A stretch of DNA of 64,000 nucleotides from Nocardia vulneris (GTDB taxonomy: Bacteria; Actinomycetota; Actinomycetes; Mycobacteriales; Mycobacteriaceae), in the NCBI RefSeq assembly GCF_001613425.1, contig NZ_BDCI01000003.1, positions 124,001-188,000 on the forward strand, given 5' to 3'. Of the stretch, positions 27,400 to 36,504 are shown one piece after another. The position numbers were made by a program, and so were the translations under genes. Position 1 is the stretch's first letter; each line of letters starts with the position of its first letter. Below the pieces are notes generated by a model. It made no database searches. It saw only the letters and a list, made by a program, of their open reading frames with translations, and was not told the origin of the DNA.

Positions 27400-27891
27400 T
27401 CAGGATCCGCTCGGCAGGCGACGCCGCCCGGTCGCGAGTTCGGCCACGAGATCTTCGTAGCCGACCGCCAACTCGGCCAGCCGCTCCCACGCGAACCAGA
27501 TGTCCCAGTCGGATTCGGCGGCCAGCGCGGCTTCGGCGCAGGCGGTGAGCCGGGCCAGCCGGTCGAGTACCGCGCCGAACGTCTCGGTGTGCAGGAAGGC
27601 GCCGCCGTGCGCGATCGGTAGCCGCGGCGCGACCCACCGGTCGATAGTGCGGACCTGCTGAGCACGGTATTCATCGATCTCCCCGGTGATTCGGCGTGCC
27701 AAGATCAATCTACGCCGATGCAGCGCGGTCAACTCGCCGGCGGCGCGCAACAATGGATGACCGCTGCTCGCGGAATCCCGACAAGCTTGCAGCACTTCAC
27801 TTCTCGTGGGCAGCGGGCAATTCCCCAGTTGGCTCCCCAGTTGCGCGCCCGAGCCGTCGGTCGCCACGGCCGCGTTTCTCACCTCGCTCAT
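27400..27891 (-). CDS. DUF4254 family protein
   Basis: About 163 residues, helical, starting MSEVRNAAVATDG at ATG 27891 with GAGGAC upstream. The HPLLRAAGELTALHRRRLIL and RQITGEIDEYR-type helices, and the WVAPRLPIAHGGAFLHTETF loop, match the DUF4254 family of actinobacteria. In other genomes these genes often lie beside XRE/DUF5753 regulators or sugar-related operons; here an XRE/DUF5753 gene is divergent, 311 bp away. No enzymatic residues are recognised. Confidence 0.75.
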   Translation of the reverse strand: MSEVRNAAVATDGSGAQLGSQLGNCPLPTRSEVLQACRDSASSGHPLLRAAGELTALHRRRLILARRITGEIDEYRAQQVRTIDRWVAPRLPIAHGGAFLHTETFGAVLDRLARLTACAEAALAAESDWDIWFAWERLAELAVGYEDLVAELATGRRRLPSGS

Positions 27892-28202
27892 CGCAGTGTC
27901 CTCGCCGCTACGCAGGCACAACGGAGGCCGGCTCGCGCCGGGTCGTACACGGTCAACGTCAACTCCCCCGATCGGTCGCTTGGTGCGCCCGGTCGGTGTG
28001 GACCTGGACCCGTTGTCGCCGATAAGGTTTCAGGACTTCGATGACACGGACCGGGGCGCGCGTTCAGTAGAGCACCGGGGATTGATCGGCGGGAACGTCT
28101 CGACAGCGAGGCGCGGAGAAAATTCACAGGGTTCCAGGATTCCCGTCCTAGAGGTTCCAGTTGCACACCTGGCCAATAGTGAGCCTTACGAAGGGAACTG
28201 TC

Positions 28203-29090
28203 GTGACCCCCATCGGATCCACCCTGTCCCGCCGCATTCTGGCACGTCAATTGCGCGAGCTCCGCGAAAAGGCAGGCGTCACCGCCGAATACGCCCGAAA
28301 GTCGATCGGTGTCGCAAAACAAACGCTCTGGCGGATGGAGACCGGGCAGCCGGTGCGGTTGAATCCATTGTTCGTCGAGCGACTGTGCCACGTGTACGGA
28401 GCCGACGATGACCTCACCGGGATGCTGCTGGAGCTCACCGGAGAAACCCGGCGCAGCGAATGGTGGCATGCCTACGGCGACGACGTCCCGAAGCATTTCG
28501 CCACGTTCCTCGGCCTGGAAGAGGCAGCGACGCGGACGATTTCCTACCACGCGACATTGATCCCCGGACTGCTGCGAACCGCGGACTACCATCGCGCGCT
28601 GCTCTGGGCCGGCTCGCCCGGGTTGGCCGAAGAAGCGGTCGAACGGCAGATCGAACTGCTCGGCCGCCGGAAGTTCCGGCTGACCAACCCCGCCGACCCG
28701 TTGCGCGTCGAGGTGATCGTGGACGAGTGCAGTCTGCGGCGCCCGATCGGCGGCCGGACCGTGATGTCGGCTCAGCTGCGGCACCTCGCCCGGGTCGGAC
28801 ACCTACGCAACGTGTCGATCCGGGTGATTCCGCTCGACACCGTCTACGGCGGACTGGCCGTCGGCCCCTTCGTGATCCTCGAATTCCCCAACCACCCAAC
28901 AGCGCATCTCACCGAACCGCCGGTCGTCTACCTGCAAGGGCACCTCGACGCGCAGTACCTCGAAGCCGACGATGTGCGGCGATACCAGCAGACCTACGAC
29001 GGCCTGCGGCGGGCCGCGCTCGACGAAAGGCGCAGCCGGACACTCATCAAATCGATCGTGCAATCGAGCGTGGCGGAGTATGCGACCTGA
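28203..29090 (+). CDS. XRE family regulator with DUF5753 domain
   Basis: Starts at GTG 28203 after GAAGGGA; 295 residues. HTH at about 13-68 (LARQLRELREKAGVTAEYAR, VAKQTLWRMETGQPVRL) and DUF5753 ligand/partner domain at about 85-275 (HATLIPGLLRTADYHRALL, VIVDECSLRRPIGG, VRVIPLDTVYGGLAVGPFVI region). Such regulators are usually followed by a small DUF397 gene, as in the BldB/WhiJ-type systems of Streptomyces; I see no DUF397 gene in the next 220 bp, so this one is an orphan. Confidence 0.9.
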   Translation: MTPIGSTLSRRILARQLRELREKAGVTAEYARKSIGVAKQTLWRMETGQPVRLNPLFVERLCHVYGADDDLTGMLLELTGETRRSEWWHAYGDDVPKHFATFLGLEEAATRTISYHATLIPGLLRTADYHRALLWAGSPGLAEEAVERQIELLGRRKFRLTNPADPLRVEVIVDECSLRRPIGGRTVMSAQLRHLARVGHLRNVSIRVIPLDTVYGGLAVGPFVILEFPNHPTAHLTEPPVVYLQGHLDAQYLEADDVRRYQQTYDGLRRAALDERRSRTLIKSIVQSSVAEYAT

Positions 29091-29314
29091 AAGTTGCCCC
29101 GGGCCGAGCAGGAGTACCGGAGCCGCACGACCGCGGCAATCCGGACTCCTGCTGCTCAACGCCCCGGAAGCGGGTGCCAAAAGGCTGCCGACCTGCGCTG
29201 GGACGCTTGCACGCAGGGAGACGCAGTGGGTAGCGTCAGGGAGAGCTGACAGGGGGCGGAGAAGCCGGTCCGACCCCGCGCGATCCGAATCGGCACCGGC
29301 GGGCGAAGGATCTG

Positions 29315-29887
29315 ATGACGCGCAGGTCGAAGTCTTGGAGGGTGGGGGTCCTCGTGCTGGGTGCGGTGGTTGTGGTGGGGGGATGTGGGCCTTCGGAGGA
29401 TGGGGCGGAGAAGACGACGGGGCCGTCGACGGGTGGAACGTCTCTCGCCCCGGATGTTCCGTCTGGATTCGATCCATGCAAAGACATCCCGCAAAGCGTG
29501 CTGGATTCCGAGAAGCTGCGCCAACAGGGTGAAGCAAACTCGAATGCTTCAGGGGGCATCAAATGGCGCGGTTGCCGTTACGGACGCACTGACGGATACT
29601 TTGTTAGCATCAGGACAACAAATATAACTGTGGAAATGACGCGAGAGAAGAAATTTCCGGAGGCCACTGAATTCACTGTGAGCGGACGAGAAGCGATATC
29701 GACGCGGCAGTTCGATGGCCCATATATCAAAGAAGCGTGCACCGTGAATGTCGAGATGAAGCGCGGCAGTCTCGATTTCAACCTCAGCAATCCGCCATCG
29801 AATCGCGACACTGGAAGTACCGATGCGTGCCAGCTCGCCCGGACCCTGGCCGAGAAGGTCGCGGCGGCCATCCCGGCGGGCGCGTAG
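29315..29887 (+). CDS. DUF3558-like lipoprotein heading ESX substrate cassette
   Basis: A 190-residue lipoprotein: basic N-terminus, hydrophobic core and lipobox VVGGC (Cys24). The mature part has the DUF3558 pattern: GFDPCKDIPQSVLDSEKL, then KWRGCRYGR, and a late DACQLARTLAEKVAAAIP helix. The middle of the gene (about 29540-29720) is clearly less GC-rich than its neighbours, a hint of a different origin. It lies upstream of, and in the same direction as, WXG-like, PPE-like and EspG genes, a fixed set in Nocardia and Rhodococcus ESX accessory loci. Confidence 0.85.
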   Translation: MTRRSKSWRVGVLVLGAVVVVGGCGPSEDGAEKTTGPSTGGTSLAPDVPSGFDPCKDIPQSVLDSEKLRQQGEANSNASGGIKWRGCRYGRTDGYFVSIRTTNITVEMTREKKFPEATEFTVSGREAISTRQFDGPYIKEACTVNVEMKRGSLDFNLSNPPSNRDTGSTDACQLARTLAEKVAAAIPAGA

Positions 29888-29924
29888 ACACTGACCGGAT
29901 CGGCTCGTTGGGAGGGAAGCAGGT

Positions 29925-30401
29925 ATGAGCGATGACAGCGAACAGCCTCGACCGATGGCGAACATCCTTACCGAGGCCAATGAGGGACGGCTCGCCATCG
30001 AGCTGAAGGTGGAGGACTTCGTATACATCGATCGTGACTGCGACTATTTCAAGAATGCGATCCGAATGATCCAGTCGATCATGCTCGATGTCGCAAACCA
30101 GGATTTCTGGGGCCTCGGCGAAGAGAACGACAAGATGGTGTCAGCACGAACGCTGGTCCAGCGTTTTCAGAAGAAGGCAGACGGGGCAGCAGACGGCAAC
30201 AGCGTCTACGCGATCATGGAGCAGCACTACAAAATCGTTGACGACATCCAGGAAGTCCACCGAGTCGTCCGAGAGCGAATGATGCAGGCGGACAGCGCAT
30301 TCGCACAGGAGTTCACTCACCTGAACGAAACTCTGCCGCAACGTCCACCAGCGCAACTCCCCGCTGGCCCATACCTCCTTCCTGATGGGACCGGTCGATG
30401 A
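29925..30401 (+). CDS. Helical ESX-associated protein (WXG-like partner)
   Basis: A 158-residue helical protein, probably a secreted or chaperone partner of the PPE-like protein whose start it overlaps (ATGA, 30398-30401). VEDFVYIDRDCDYFKNAIRM and IMLDVANQDFWGLGEENDK form two helices around an F-W-G turn in the place of WxG, then a helix pair (about 80-135) and a Pro-rich tail. Two cysteine-free helices and the context suggest a PE-like role. No known family name can be given with certainty. Confidence 0.65.
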   Translation: MSDDSEQPRPMANILTEANEGRLAIELKVEDFVYIDRDCDYFKNAIRMIQSIMLDVANQDFWGLGEENDKMVSARTLVQRFQKKADGAADGNSVYAIMEQHYKIVDDIQEVHRVVRERMMQADSAFAQEFTHLNETLPQRPPAQLPAGPYLLPDGTGR

Positions 30402-31609
30402 GCGGATACGAGCCGACACAGATTCCCGGTGGCGGCGAGCATACGGACAGTTGGGACCATCCGGAGATCAAGGACGCTTTCGAGCCGTTGGACACCACGA
30501 GCGCGATAGAGCAGGCGGAGAAGTACTGGCAGGTGCACCAACTGTGGGAGCAGGGTGTCGAGACCTTCGCACGCTCGATTCAAACCTCGATCGCACAAGC
30601 TTGGTCCGGCCCCGCCGCGGAGAAGTCGAAGGAATCGATCGCGAACTACACCAGTGATGCGCAGACGCTGACGCCTGCCCTAGCCGAACTGCATACCCGG
30701 GTTCGCGACGCTGCGACGGCGATCGTGAACACCAAGAAGGCGATTCCGGATCCGGTGATCATCACCTGGACCTCGTGGGGTTGGCCTCCGCGCCGCTGGG
30801 ATCTGCAGCGGGAGCAGTCCGAGGAGACGCAAAAGGCCCGGGAGGCAATGGATCAGCACTATGTGAAGCCGTTCAGTCAAATGGACGGCAAGATCCCTGT
30901 GCTGCCCACCCCCACCAGCCCCACTAAGGCGGTCGACATCCCGGCCCCTCCCCCCGGCGGCTACAACGCCGAGAACACGAGCAGCGGGCAACCGTCTCAA
31001 TCCAAAACTCCTGGTACTGATCCTGGTTCGACGAACTCCGCGGTTCCTGGCGATACGAACGGTGACGGGAAACCCGACGAGCCGGGAACTACCGAGCAGC
31101 AGACCGATCCGGCGAAGACCGGGGAGCAGACGAACCCGGCTTCGACCACTAACCCGAGCAGCACGCAGGCACCGTCGAGCACCGCCCCGACGACGCAGAG
31201 TCCGAGCACCACCACGGACCCGGCGAAGACCGTCCCGACAAGCACCGGCACGCCGTACACCCCGGGCACACCCGGCTCCCCCGGCAGCCCACGCACTTCG
31301 GTCAGCCCCGGCAGCCCCGGCTCCCCGAGCACCGCACCCCAACCAGGCCGCAGCATCCCCGGCACCGGCGTCCCCACCATCCCCGGCACCTCGCCCACCC
31401 CGGCCGCCGCGGCAGCGACCGCGGCGCGCGGAGCGGCAGGCGCGTCCGGCATGGGTGTGCCGGGTGCGGGCGCTCGCGGCAAATCCGAGGACGACGCGGA
31501 GCACAAGATCCCCGACTATCTGATCACGCAGGAGAACACCGACGAACTACTCGGCGAGTTGCCGAAGACGGTGCCCGGTGGCGTGATCGGTGGCGATATC
31601 CCCACCTGA
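30398..31609 (+). CDS. PPE-like T7SS substrate with Pro/Thr/Ser-rich tail
   Basis: A 403-residue protein. The N-terminal 165 residues are helical and WXG100/PPE-like: EQAEKYWQVHQLWEQGVETF, then AWSGPAAEKSKESIANY with the W-S-G turn of ESX substrates, and a paired helix with TPALAELHTRVRDAATAI. From about 175 to 350 it is a low-complexity Pro/Ser/Thr/Gly linker. The last 50 residues are ordered and conserved-looking (DDAEHKIPDYLITQENTDEL, GELPKTVPGGVIGG). The next gene is EspG, the chaperone for PPE proteins, which supports the call. No toxin domain is seen at the C-terminus. Confidence 0.78.
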   Translation: MSGYEPTQIPGGGEHTDSWDHPEIKDAFEPLDTTSAIEQAEKYWQVHQLWEQGVETFARSIQTSIAQAWSGPAAEKSKESIANYTSDAQTLTPALAELHTRVRDAATAIVNTKKAIPDPVIITWTSWGWPPRRWDLQREQSEETQKAREAMDQHYVKPFSQMDGKIPVLPTPTSPTKAVDIPAPPPGGYNAENTSSGQPSQSKTPGTDPGSTNSAVPGDTNGDGKPDEPGTTEQQTDPAKTGEQTNPASTTNPSSTQAPSSTAPTTQSPSTTTDPAKTVPTSTGTPYTPGTPGSPGSPRTSVSPGSPGSPSTAPQPGRSIPGTGVPTIPGTSPTPAAAAATAARGAAGASGMGVPGAGARGKSEDDAEHKIPDYLITQENTDELLGELPKTVPGGVIGGDIPT

Positions 31610-31692
31610 CGGACGTCGCACGAGGGTGGTTGCGGCCCGCGCGGGCTTTCCCGCGGGCGAGATCGAGCTAGGCGAAGGAGACCGGAGCAAGC

Positions 31693-32466
31693 ATGGCTGA
31701 GTGGAGTTGGGAGCCGGACGATTTCGCGTCGCTCTGGTACTCCGAGGCACATGACCGGTTGCCCAGCCCGCTGCGCTACACCAGCCGGTTCGCCCTGCGG
31801 GACGATTTCGCGGCGCACCGGCGCGCGGTCCGCGAACGCTACTCGGCCGACGAGCTGGAGGAGATCCAGCTGGCATTGCACACGTTGAGCAGCTCGGAGC
31901 TGCGGATCGAAATCCTCGGTGGCACAAGCCGACACAAGAACAGCACCGGGCCGGGGGATTTCCGGGAGTATCGGATCATCGGCGCGCGCAATTCGTATCG
32001 CGCGGTCACGTTGATGCAGGCGGGGACGGAAACCGAGCACGGTCCGATCCGCGTGCGCATGTTCCGTCCGGAGACCTTGCCCGCCCGTGTGGTTCAGTCG
32101 ATCCCGTCGTGCGCGCCGGGCAGCGCCCCACCGGCCACGTTCCATCCGGACGATATCGGCCGGCGCCGCAACGGCTACTTCGAGGATGTCGCCCGCCAAA
32201 CGCCGCGGGAGCAGTACCAGCGTCTGCTCGGGCGTCCCGCCGACGGTGGCGGAACCGCGGTCCTCGTCGCCGCGCCCTGGCACACCAGTGCCGAGCCGTG
32301 GCAGGTCGTGCAGTGGCACGACATCACCGACGACGGCCGCTACACCGAAACCCGCGGCTCGCACATCGCGGTCCGACCGGCGACCCCGGCGGACCTCACC
32401 GCACAGTTCACCACCTGGATCGAGCGGTCCCTCCAGCGTTTGGCGGAGGCGAACGACGCCTGGTAG
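31693..32466 (+). CDS. espG: ESX secretion-associated protein EspG family
   Basis: A 257-residue cytosolic chaperone family; EspG binds the tip of cognate PPE proteins and keeps PE-PPE pairs soluble for ESX export (family knowledge). Seen here: W-x-x-x-P-D-D-F-x-x-L-W at the N-terminus (WSWEPDDFASLWYSE), LPSPLRYTSRF, and the long mixed alpha/beta body ending LTAQFTTWIERSLQRLAEAN. It lies 83 bp after the PPE-like gene, its probable client. No ESX core genes (eccB-E, mycP) are in the window, so export must use a system encoded elsewhere. Confidence 0.85.
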   Translation: MAEWSWEPDDFASLWYSEAHDRLPSPLRYTSRFALRDDFAAHRRAVRERYSADELEEIQLALHTLSSSELRIEILGGTSRHKNSTGPGDFREYRIIGARNSYRAVTLMQAGTETEHGPIRVRMFRPETLPARVVQSIPSCAPGSAPPATFHPDDIGRRRNGYFEDVARQTPREQYQRLLGRPADGGGTAVLVAAPWHTSAEPWQVVQWHDITDDGRYTETRGSHIAVRPATPADLTAQFTTWIERSLQRLAEANDAW

Positions 32467-32471
32467 CAACC

Positions 32472-33512
32472 TCAGCGCTGTTCCGAATCCGCGCCGGATC
32501 CCGGCAACACGGGTCCGACGACACCGGCATACTGCGGCAACTCGTCGTCGCGCAGCGGTTCCGGACGGTTCGGCAAAGGAATCCACTGCACCGGATCCGG
32601 CGGTTCGAGCTCCCGCTGTTCCACTTGGACCGACTCGCTGCGTTGCGCGTCGGCGGGTGCGCGCCCGTCGGCGATATTGAGCCCCACCGCGCACAGGACG
32701 ATCAGCACCCCGCCCGCGATCCCGGCCCAGGTCGGCACCTGGCCGAAGAAGATCAACCCGAACAGCAGGCCCCACACGCATTCCAGGGTCAGCAGGTTGC
32801 CGCCCTGCACCGGATCCACCCGCTCGAAGGCGTAGTTCATCAGGAAGACGTTCAGCACGCTGAGCCCGCCCGCGATCCCGATCGCGGTCCACAGCATCGC
32901 CGGGGAAACATCCGACGGCAGCCGCGGCAGACCTTCCCATTGGCACAATGAGGTCAATGCGACACCCAGCGCACCGACACCGACGGTCAACGCGGTGATC
33001 TCGTAGTTGTTCAGGGTTCCGCTGTGCCAATCCCGGCCCAGATAGCTCAGCGAAATCGCGACCATCGCGACCAGGGCGATCACGTCGCCTTGTTTGCCGG
33101 AGCCCCAGCTCATGCCGAAGCCGGACAGGATCGCGACCCCGATCGCGGACCCGCTGACGAAGAACACCCGGACCGCGGTCACGGGCACTCGGCGCAACAC
33201 CAATCCGAGTGCCGCGACCAGCGGTAGCGCGGCGATGAACGAGATGTTGCCGACGGTCGTCATCGTCGCCGCCTTCGCGAACAACGTCGTCCCGAAGACA
33301 TAGAGCAGGACGGTGCGCACCACGATCACCGACCATTCCCGGGCACCTGCGTGGAGTATCACCCGCCATCGGATCCAGCGGCCGAAAACGACCGCCGCGA
33401 TCCCGAATGCGACACCGGCGCGTAGGTAAACTTGTTGGGCGACAGTGAAACCGGTGTCGAGATACCGCGAGAACACGGTGAGCATGGCGAACGACGCGGT
33501 CAGCAAGATCAA
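32472..33512 (-). CDS. DMT superfamily permease (EamA type)
   Basis: Ten hydrophobic helices in two EamA halves (residues about 1-275; second half from about 150, with YAFERVDPVQGGNLLTLECV and GIAGGVLIVLCAVGLNIADG) plus an acidic/proline cytosolic tail (about 280-346). It probably exports metabolites or drugs; the substrate is unknown. The start is uncertain: TTG 33512 is the first usual start codon after an in-frame stop, has no ribosome binding site, and begins directly in TM1. Convergent with espG (5 bp between stops). Confidence 0.82.
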   Translation of the reverse strand: MILLTASFAMLTVFSRYLDTGFTVAQQVYLRAGVAFGIAAVVFGRWIRWRVILHAGAREWSVIVVRTVLLYVFGTTLFAKAATMTTVGNISFIAALPLVAALGLVLRRVPVTAVRVFFVSGSAIGVAILSGFGMSWGSGKQGDVIALVAMVAISLSYLGRDWHSGTLNNYEITALTVGVGALGVALTSLCQWEGLPRLPSDVSPAMLWTAIGIAGGLSVLNVFLMNYAFERVDPVQGGNLLTLECVWGLLFGLIFFGQVPTWAGIAGGVLIVLCAVGLNIADGRAPADAQRSESVQVEQRELEPPDPVQWIPLPNRPEPLRDDELPQYAGVVGPVLPGSGADSEQR

Positions 33513-34143
33513 CGCACCGATACCACGCAGGTCGATAAGTGTTCTGCGTTGTGCGAGCGCGGTGCCGTTGATGCGCTGAGCCTACCCAGCGCGACGCACC
33601 GCCAGTTCCGTACTGACGGGTATTTTTCAGGTGTCGCTCACGTGTGAGCAGGCACCTCAGGTTGTCAGGGGACTAGACGGATCCCTCCATGACATGGTGG
33701 CTGCGGACATGCTTTCGGTCGGCGGCACAGTGGCATCGACGACCCCGCGCCAGCCAGCCTGCCACCACCCACGCCGCGGCCAATACCGTGACGCTCAATG
33801 TATTGAGTGCCGCCGCACAGGCGACAAAGGCCGCCAACGCGGTCACAACGGTCCCAACAGCGGTCAGCACGTGCGCGATCTGCGTGACGAATGACGAGTG
33901 CTCATCCTCACCGGCTTGGCACGGGCTCGCCGGGACCCCACCGACGATTCTGATTCTTTTCATGCGCAACAGCGTGCCGCCGCCGCCCCGACCAGGCCAG
34001 AGACACCGCCCCGCTTGCACGTATCGCGCGCAGAACTGCCAGAAAGTGGACGTTGGACCAGCTCAGGGATACCGTCGAAAGCGCGGATGTTGCCGAGGCC
34101 AGCGCACGTCCGCTCAGTGCATAGCCAGTCATCTGGAGCAGGG
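33513..34143. other. Mostly non-coding region upstream of XRE regulator
   Basis: 631 bp. The only coding candidate is a weak minus-strand ORF (33673-33963, listed separately). The right end carries the GGAG site for the regulator start at 34144. No RNA gene or repeat is seen. Confidence 0.4.
33673..33963 (-). CDS. Possible small membrane protein
   Basis: A 96-residue ORF from ATG 33963. Residues about 27-70 are hydrophobic enough for one or two helices (VLTAVGTVVTALAAFVACAA, VTVLAAAWVVAGWLARGRR), followed by a basic, Cys/His-containing tail. There is no convincing ribosome binding site, and the frame could be chance in GC-rich DNA. Divergent from the XRE regulator at 34144. Low confidence. 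Confidence 0.3.
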   Translation of the reverse strand: MKRIRIVGGVPASPCQAGEDEHSSFVTQIAHVLTAVGTVVTALAAFVACAAALNTLSVTVLAAAWVVAGWLARGRRCHCAADRKHVRSHHVMEGSV

Positions 34144-35403
34144 GTGAGCAGTCAGCACAGCATTGCGTGCGGGCGCCGTGTCGTACGCGAATTCGAAGCC
34201 GCTGGGTCTTCGACCTGGGAGACGGTCCATGCCGTGCGCGCGCATTGCGGGGTGTCGTTGCTGCGCGCGCATCGCATCGCCTATGGATTCACGCTTGTCG
34301 ACGTCGCGCAGCAATTGCAAGAACTCGTCAAAACCGAATCACCGTGTCGCGGGTTGTCCCATCAGAGTGTGTCCCGCTGGGAGACTGGGCTGGACATGCC
34401 GTCGTATCAGTTCCTCGACGCGCTCTGCCGGCTGTACCGCACTCGGCCGGACCGGCTCGGTTTCGGCCACGACTACACCGACGACGAACCCGAGCGGCGA
34501 ATCGTGTTGCCCGCGATGGTGCGGGGCGGGCCGACGGCGTGGGAGATCCTGCGCGCCTTGGAATCCAGCCTCGAGCTCTGCGGGTATCTGGTCTATGTAC
34601 TGCCACCCTCGGAGTACATTCCGGCGCGCATGCGGGATCTGGCGCAGGTCCAGCAGTTGCAGCTGACCGACCACTCGGCCGACATGCACCGGCGGCTGCA
34701 TCGGATCGAGGCAATTCTGGCCGGGCTCATCGCCTTTCGGATGAACGACGTCGCCGACCTGCACGACACGTTCATGTGGTTCTACAAGGCGCGCCGCGCC
34801 GCCCGCCTGGCCGGTGACCGGGAAGTGGAGGCATGGCTGCACGGACATATGGCGCACACACACGAGTGTTACCGCCACGCACTCGATCAGGGCTTGGCCA
34901 TGGCGCGCGCCGCGCAGGCCGCCGGCGGCGCGAACCCGGATTCGGCCATGGTCTTCGGGTTGCTCGCCGAGGCGGGAATCCAGGCCCGGATCGGCCGTCG
35001 CCGCGAGGCGATCGAAGGGGTGCAGGCCGCCGACCGGATGTTCGCGAGCCTGCCGTCCGACGTGAAATCCGATGACAACCTGGGTATTTCGGAATACATC
35101 CTGCGCTGGCACCAGTCGCACGCGTTGAGTTCGATCGGCGATTGGCGCGCGGCGGAGGAACTGCGGCAGCGGATGCTCAGCCTGCCGATGGCCGACAAGG
35201 ACCAAGTCGGTCGCTCGCTGCTGGACCTGGACATGGCGGCGATGCGCACCCGGCAGGGCGACCCGGAACACGCCCGCGCGCTGATCCGGCAGGTCTGGCA
35301 GACGCTGCCCGCGGAACTGCGGGTCGGCCAGGTGCGCCGTCACATCTCGCAGCAGATCGTCGCGCTACCCGCGCCGATGCGAAACAATTTGCTGGAGCCA
35401 TGA
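34144..35403 (+). CDS. XRE family regulator with TPR-like C-terminal region
   Basis: 419 residues from GTG 34144 (GGAGCAGGG upstream). The N-terminal HTH (about 25-100: AHRIAYGFTLVDVAQQLQEL, SHQSVSRWETGLDMPSYQFL) has a long loop between helices. The remainder (about 120-419) is helical with repeated A-x-x-A patterns and resembles TPR-type sensor domains (RRAARLAGDREVEAWLHGH, AMARAAQAAGGANPDSAMVF, IRQVWQTLPAELR). Many actinobacterial regulators of this size respond to signalling molecules or control secondary metabolism; the target is unknown. No operon partner. Confidence 0.85.
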   Translation: MSSQHSIACGRRVVREFEAAGSSTWETVHAVRAHCGVSLLRAHRIAYGFTLVDVAQQLQELVKTESPCRGLSHQSVSRWETGLDMPSYQFLDALCRLYRTRPDRLGFGHDYTDDEPERRIVLPAMVRGGPTAWEILRALESSLELCGYLVYVLPPSEYIPARMRDLAQVQQLQLTDHSADMHRRLHRIEAILAGLIAFRMNDVADLHDTFMWFYKARRAARLAGDREVEAWLHGHMAHTHECYRHALDQGLAMARAAQAAGGANPDSAMVFGLLAEAGIQARIGRRREAIEGVQAADRMFASLPSDVKSDDNLGISEYILRWHQSHALSSIGDWRAAEELRQRMLSLPMADKDQVGRSLLDLDMAAMRTRQGDPEHARALIRQVWQTLPAELRVGQVRRHISQQIVALPAPMRNNLLEP

Positions 35404-35423
35404 TTTCGGCGTATCCGCGCAAT

Positions 35424-36125
35424 TCACGCCGACGGTAGGTGCCCACGCTCATCGTAGGATTCCAGACGATAACCGTCCGATATCCGGCGCCAGGTCGTGA
35501 GTGACCCATTGCCTGCGAGCCCCTCGGCGGTTATTGCCAAAATTGCTGTGTCGTCGAGGTTTTCGAGTATTTGACGCAGGTACAGCACAACCGCGTCGTG
35601 CGCCACGATCAACACCCGGCGGTGCTGCCGATCGGCTTCGAGATCAGCCACCACGCCGCGTAGCCGCGCCGCGACATCGCGGAACGATTCCCCGTCCGGG
35701 GGCCGATACCCGAGCGGATCGCGCGCTTCTTTCGCGGCCTCTTCCGGGAAGCGTTCCCGCACAGCGGCAGACGGTAGCGGTGTGAGCTGACCGCGATGCC
35801 TGTCATACAGGCTCGGATGAACCTGATAACACGGCAAAGGTATTGCCGCAGAACGCAATTCCGCCTCAGCCAGCTGCCAGGTCCGGACCGCGCGCAGGTA
35901 TGGGGAACACAACACCAGCTCGGGTCGCTCGTCGGGCGCCATGGCCACCAGTCGCCGTCCGACGGCCGTGGCCTGCCGCTGCCCGAGCGCGGTCAGGCCG
36001 ATCGCCATATCGTCGGTCTCGCGGTACGCCCCGGCTACCGCAGCGACATTCGCCGTGCTCTGCCCGTGTCGTACCGCGTACAGCAAATCGACCCGCCCAC
36101 CGTCTTTTCGGTGCCCACAGTCCAC
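35424..36125 (-). CDS. Histidine phosphatase superfamily (phosphoglycerate mutase-like)
   Basis: 233 residues from GTG 36125, four bases after GGGGGAG. The catalytic RHG is in AVRHGQSTANVAA (His near residue 19), with GLTALGQRQA, LCSPYLRAVRTWQLA (second Arg), the acid region PPDGESFRDV and VLIVAHDAVVLYL (second catalytic His). It acts on phosphate esters through a phosphohistidine; the substrate is unknown. Convergent with the XRE regulator. Confidence 0.88.
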   Translation of the reverse strand: MDCGHRKDGGRVDLLYAVRHGQSTANVAAVAGAYRETDDMAIGLTALGQRQATAVGRRLVAMAPDERPELVLCSPYLRAVRTWQLAEAELRSAAIPLPCYQVHPSLYDRHRGQLTPLPSAAVRERFPEEAAKEARDPLGYRPPDGESFRDVAARLRGVVADLEADRQHRRVLIVAHDAVVLYLRQILENLDDTAILAITAEGLAGNGSLTTWRRISDGYRLESYDERGHLPSA

Positions 36126-36504
36126 CGCACTCCCCCATTCCGTAGGTGTCCCACGCTACTGCGCGGCCGCCGCACGCACACCGGCCTCCCCTCCGGTCGC
36201 GACACAGCGAGACGTGCGAGGCATCGATGTCGCTGGCCCGTGCTGCGCCGTGAAGCGTTGCGACGCAGGCGAAATGACGTGATCGGCGGCCGAGACGAGC
36301 TACCACCCGGGCGTGCCCGACCACGACGGTACGCCGGACGACGCGAGGTCGGCCGCGGTCGGGAGGGAGTGCTGGTGCGCAATCATGTCGGCCGCACTGA
36401 CGGGGCCGACATCAATGAACAGCCGGGCGCGATGACGGGCCCCGAGATCGAGTCGATGATGCGCTGCACGCACCGGCTTGGCCGACCCGACCGGGCCCGA
36501 ACTT
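36126..36504. other. Gene-free interval
   Basis: 379 bp without a supportable gene; ORFs here on both strands have no protein-like composition or ribosome binding site. Likely contains the promoter of the histidine phosphatase gene and the 3' flank of the small gene at 36505. Confidence 0.4.
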
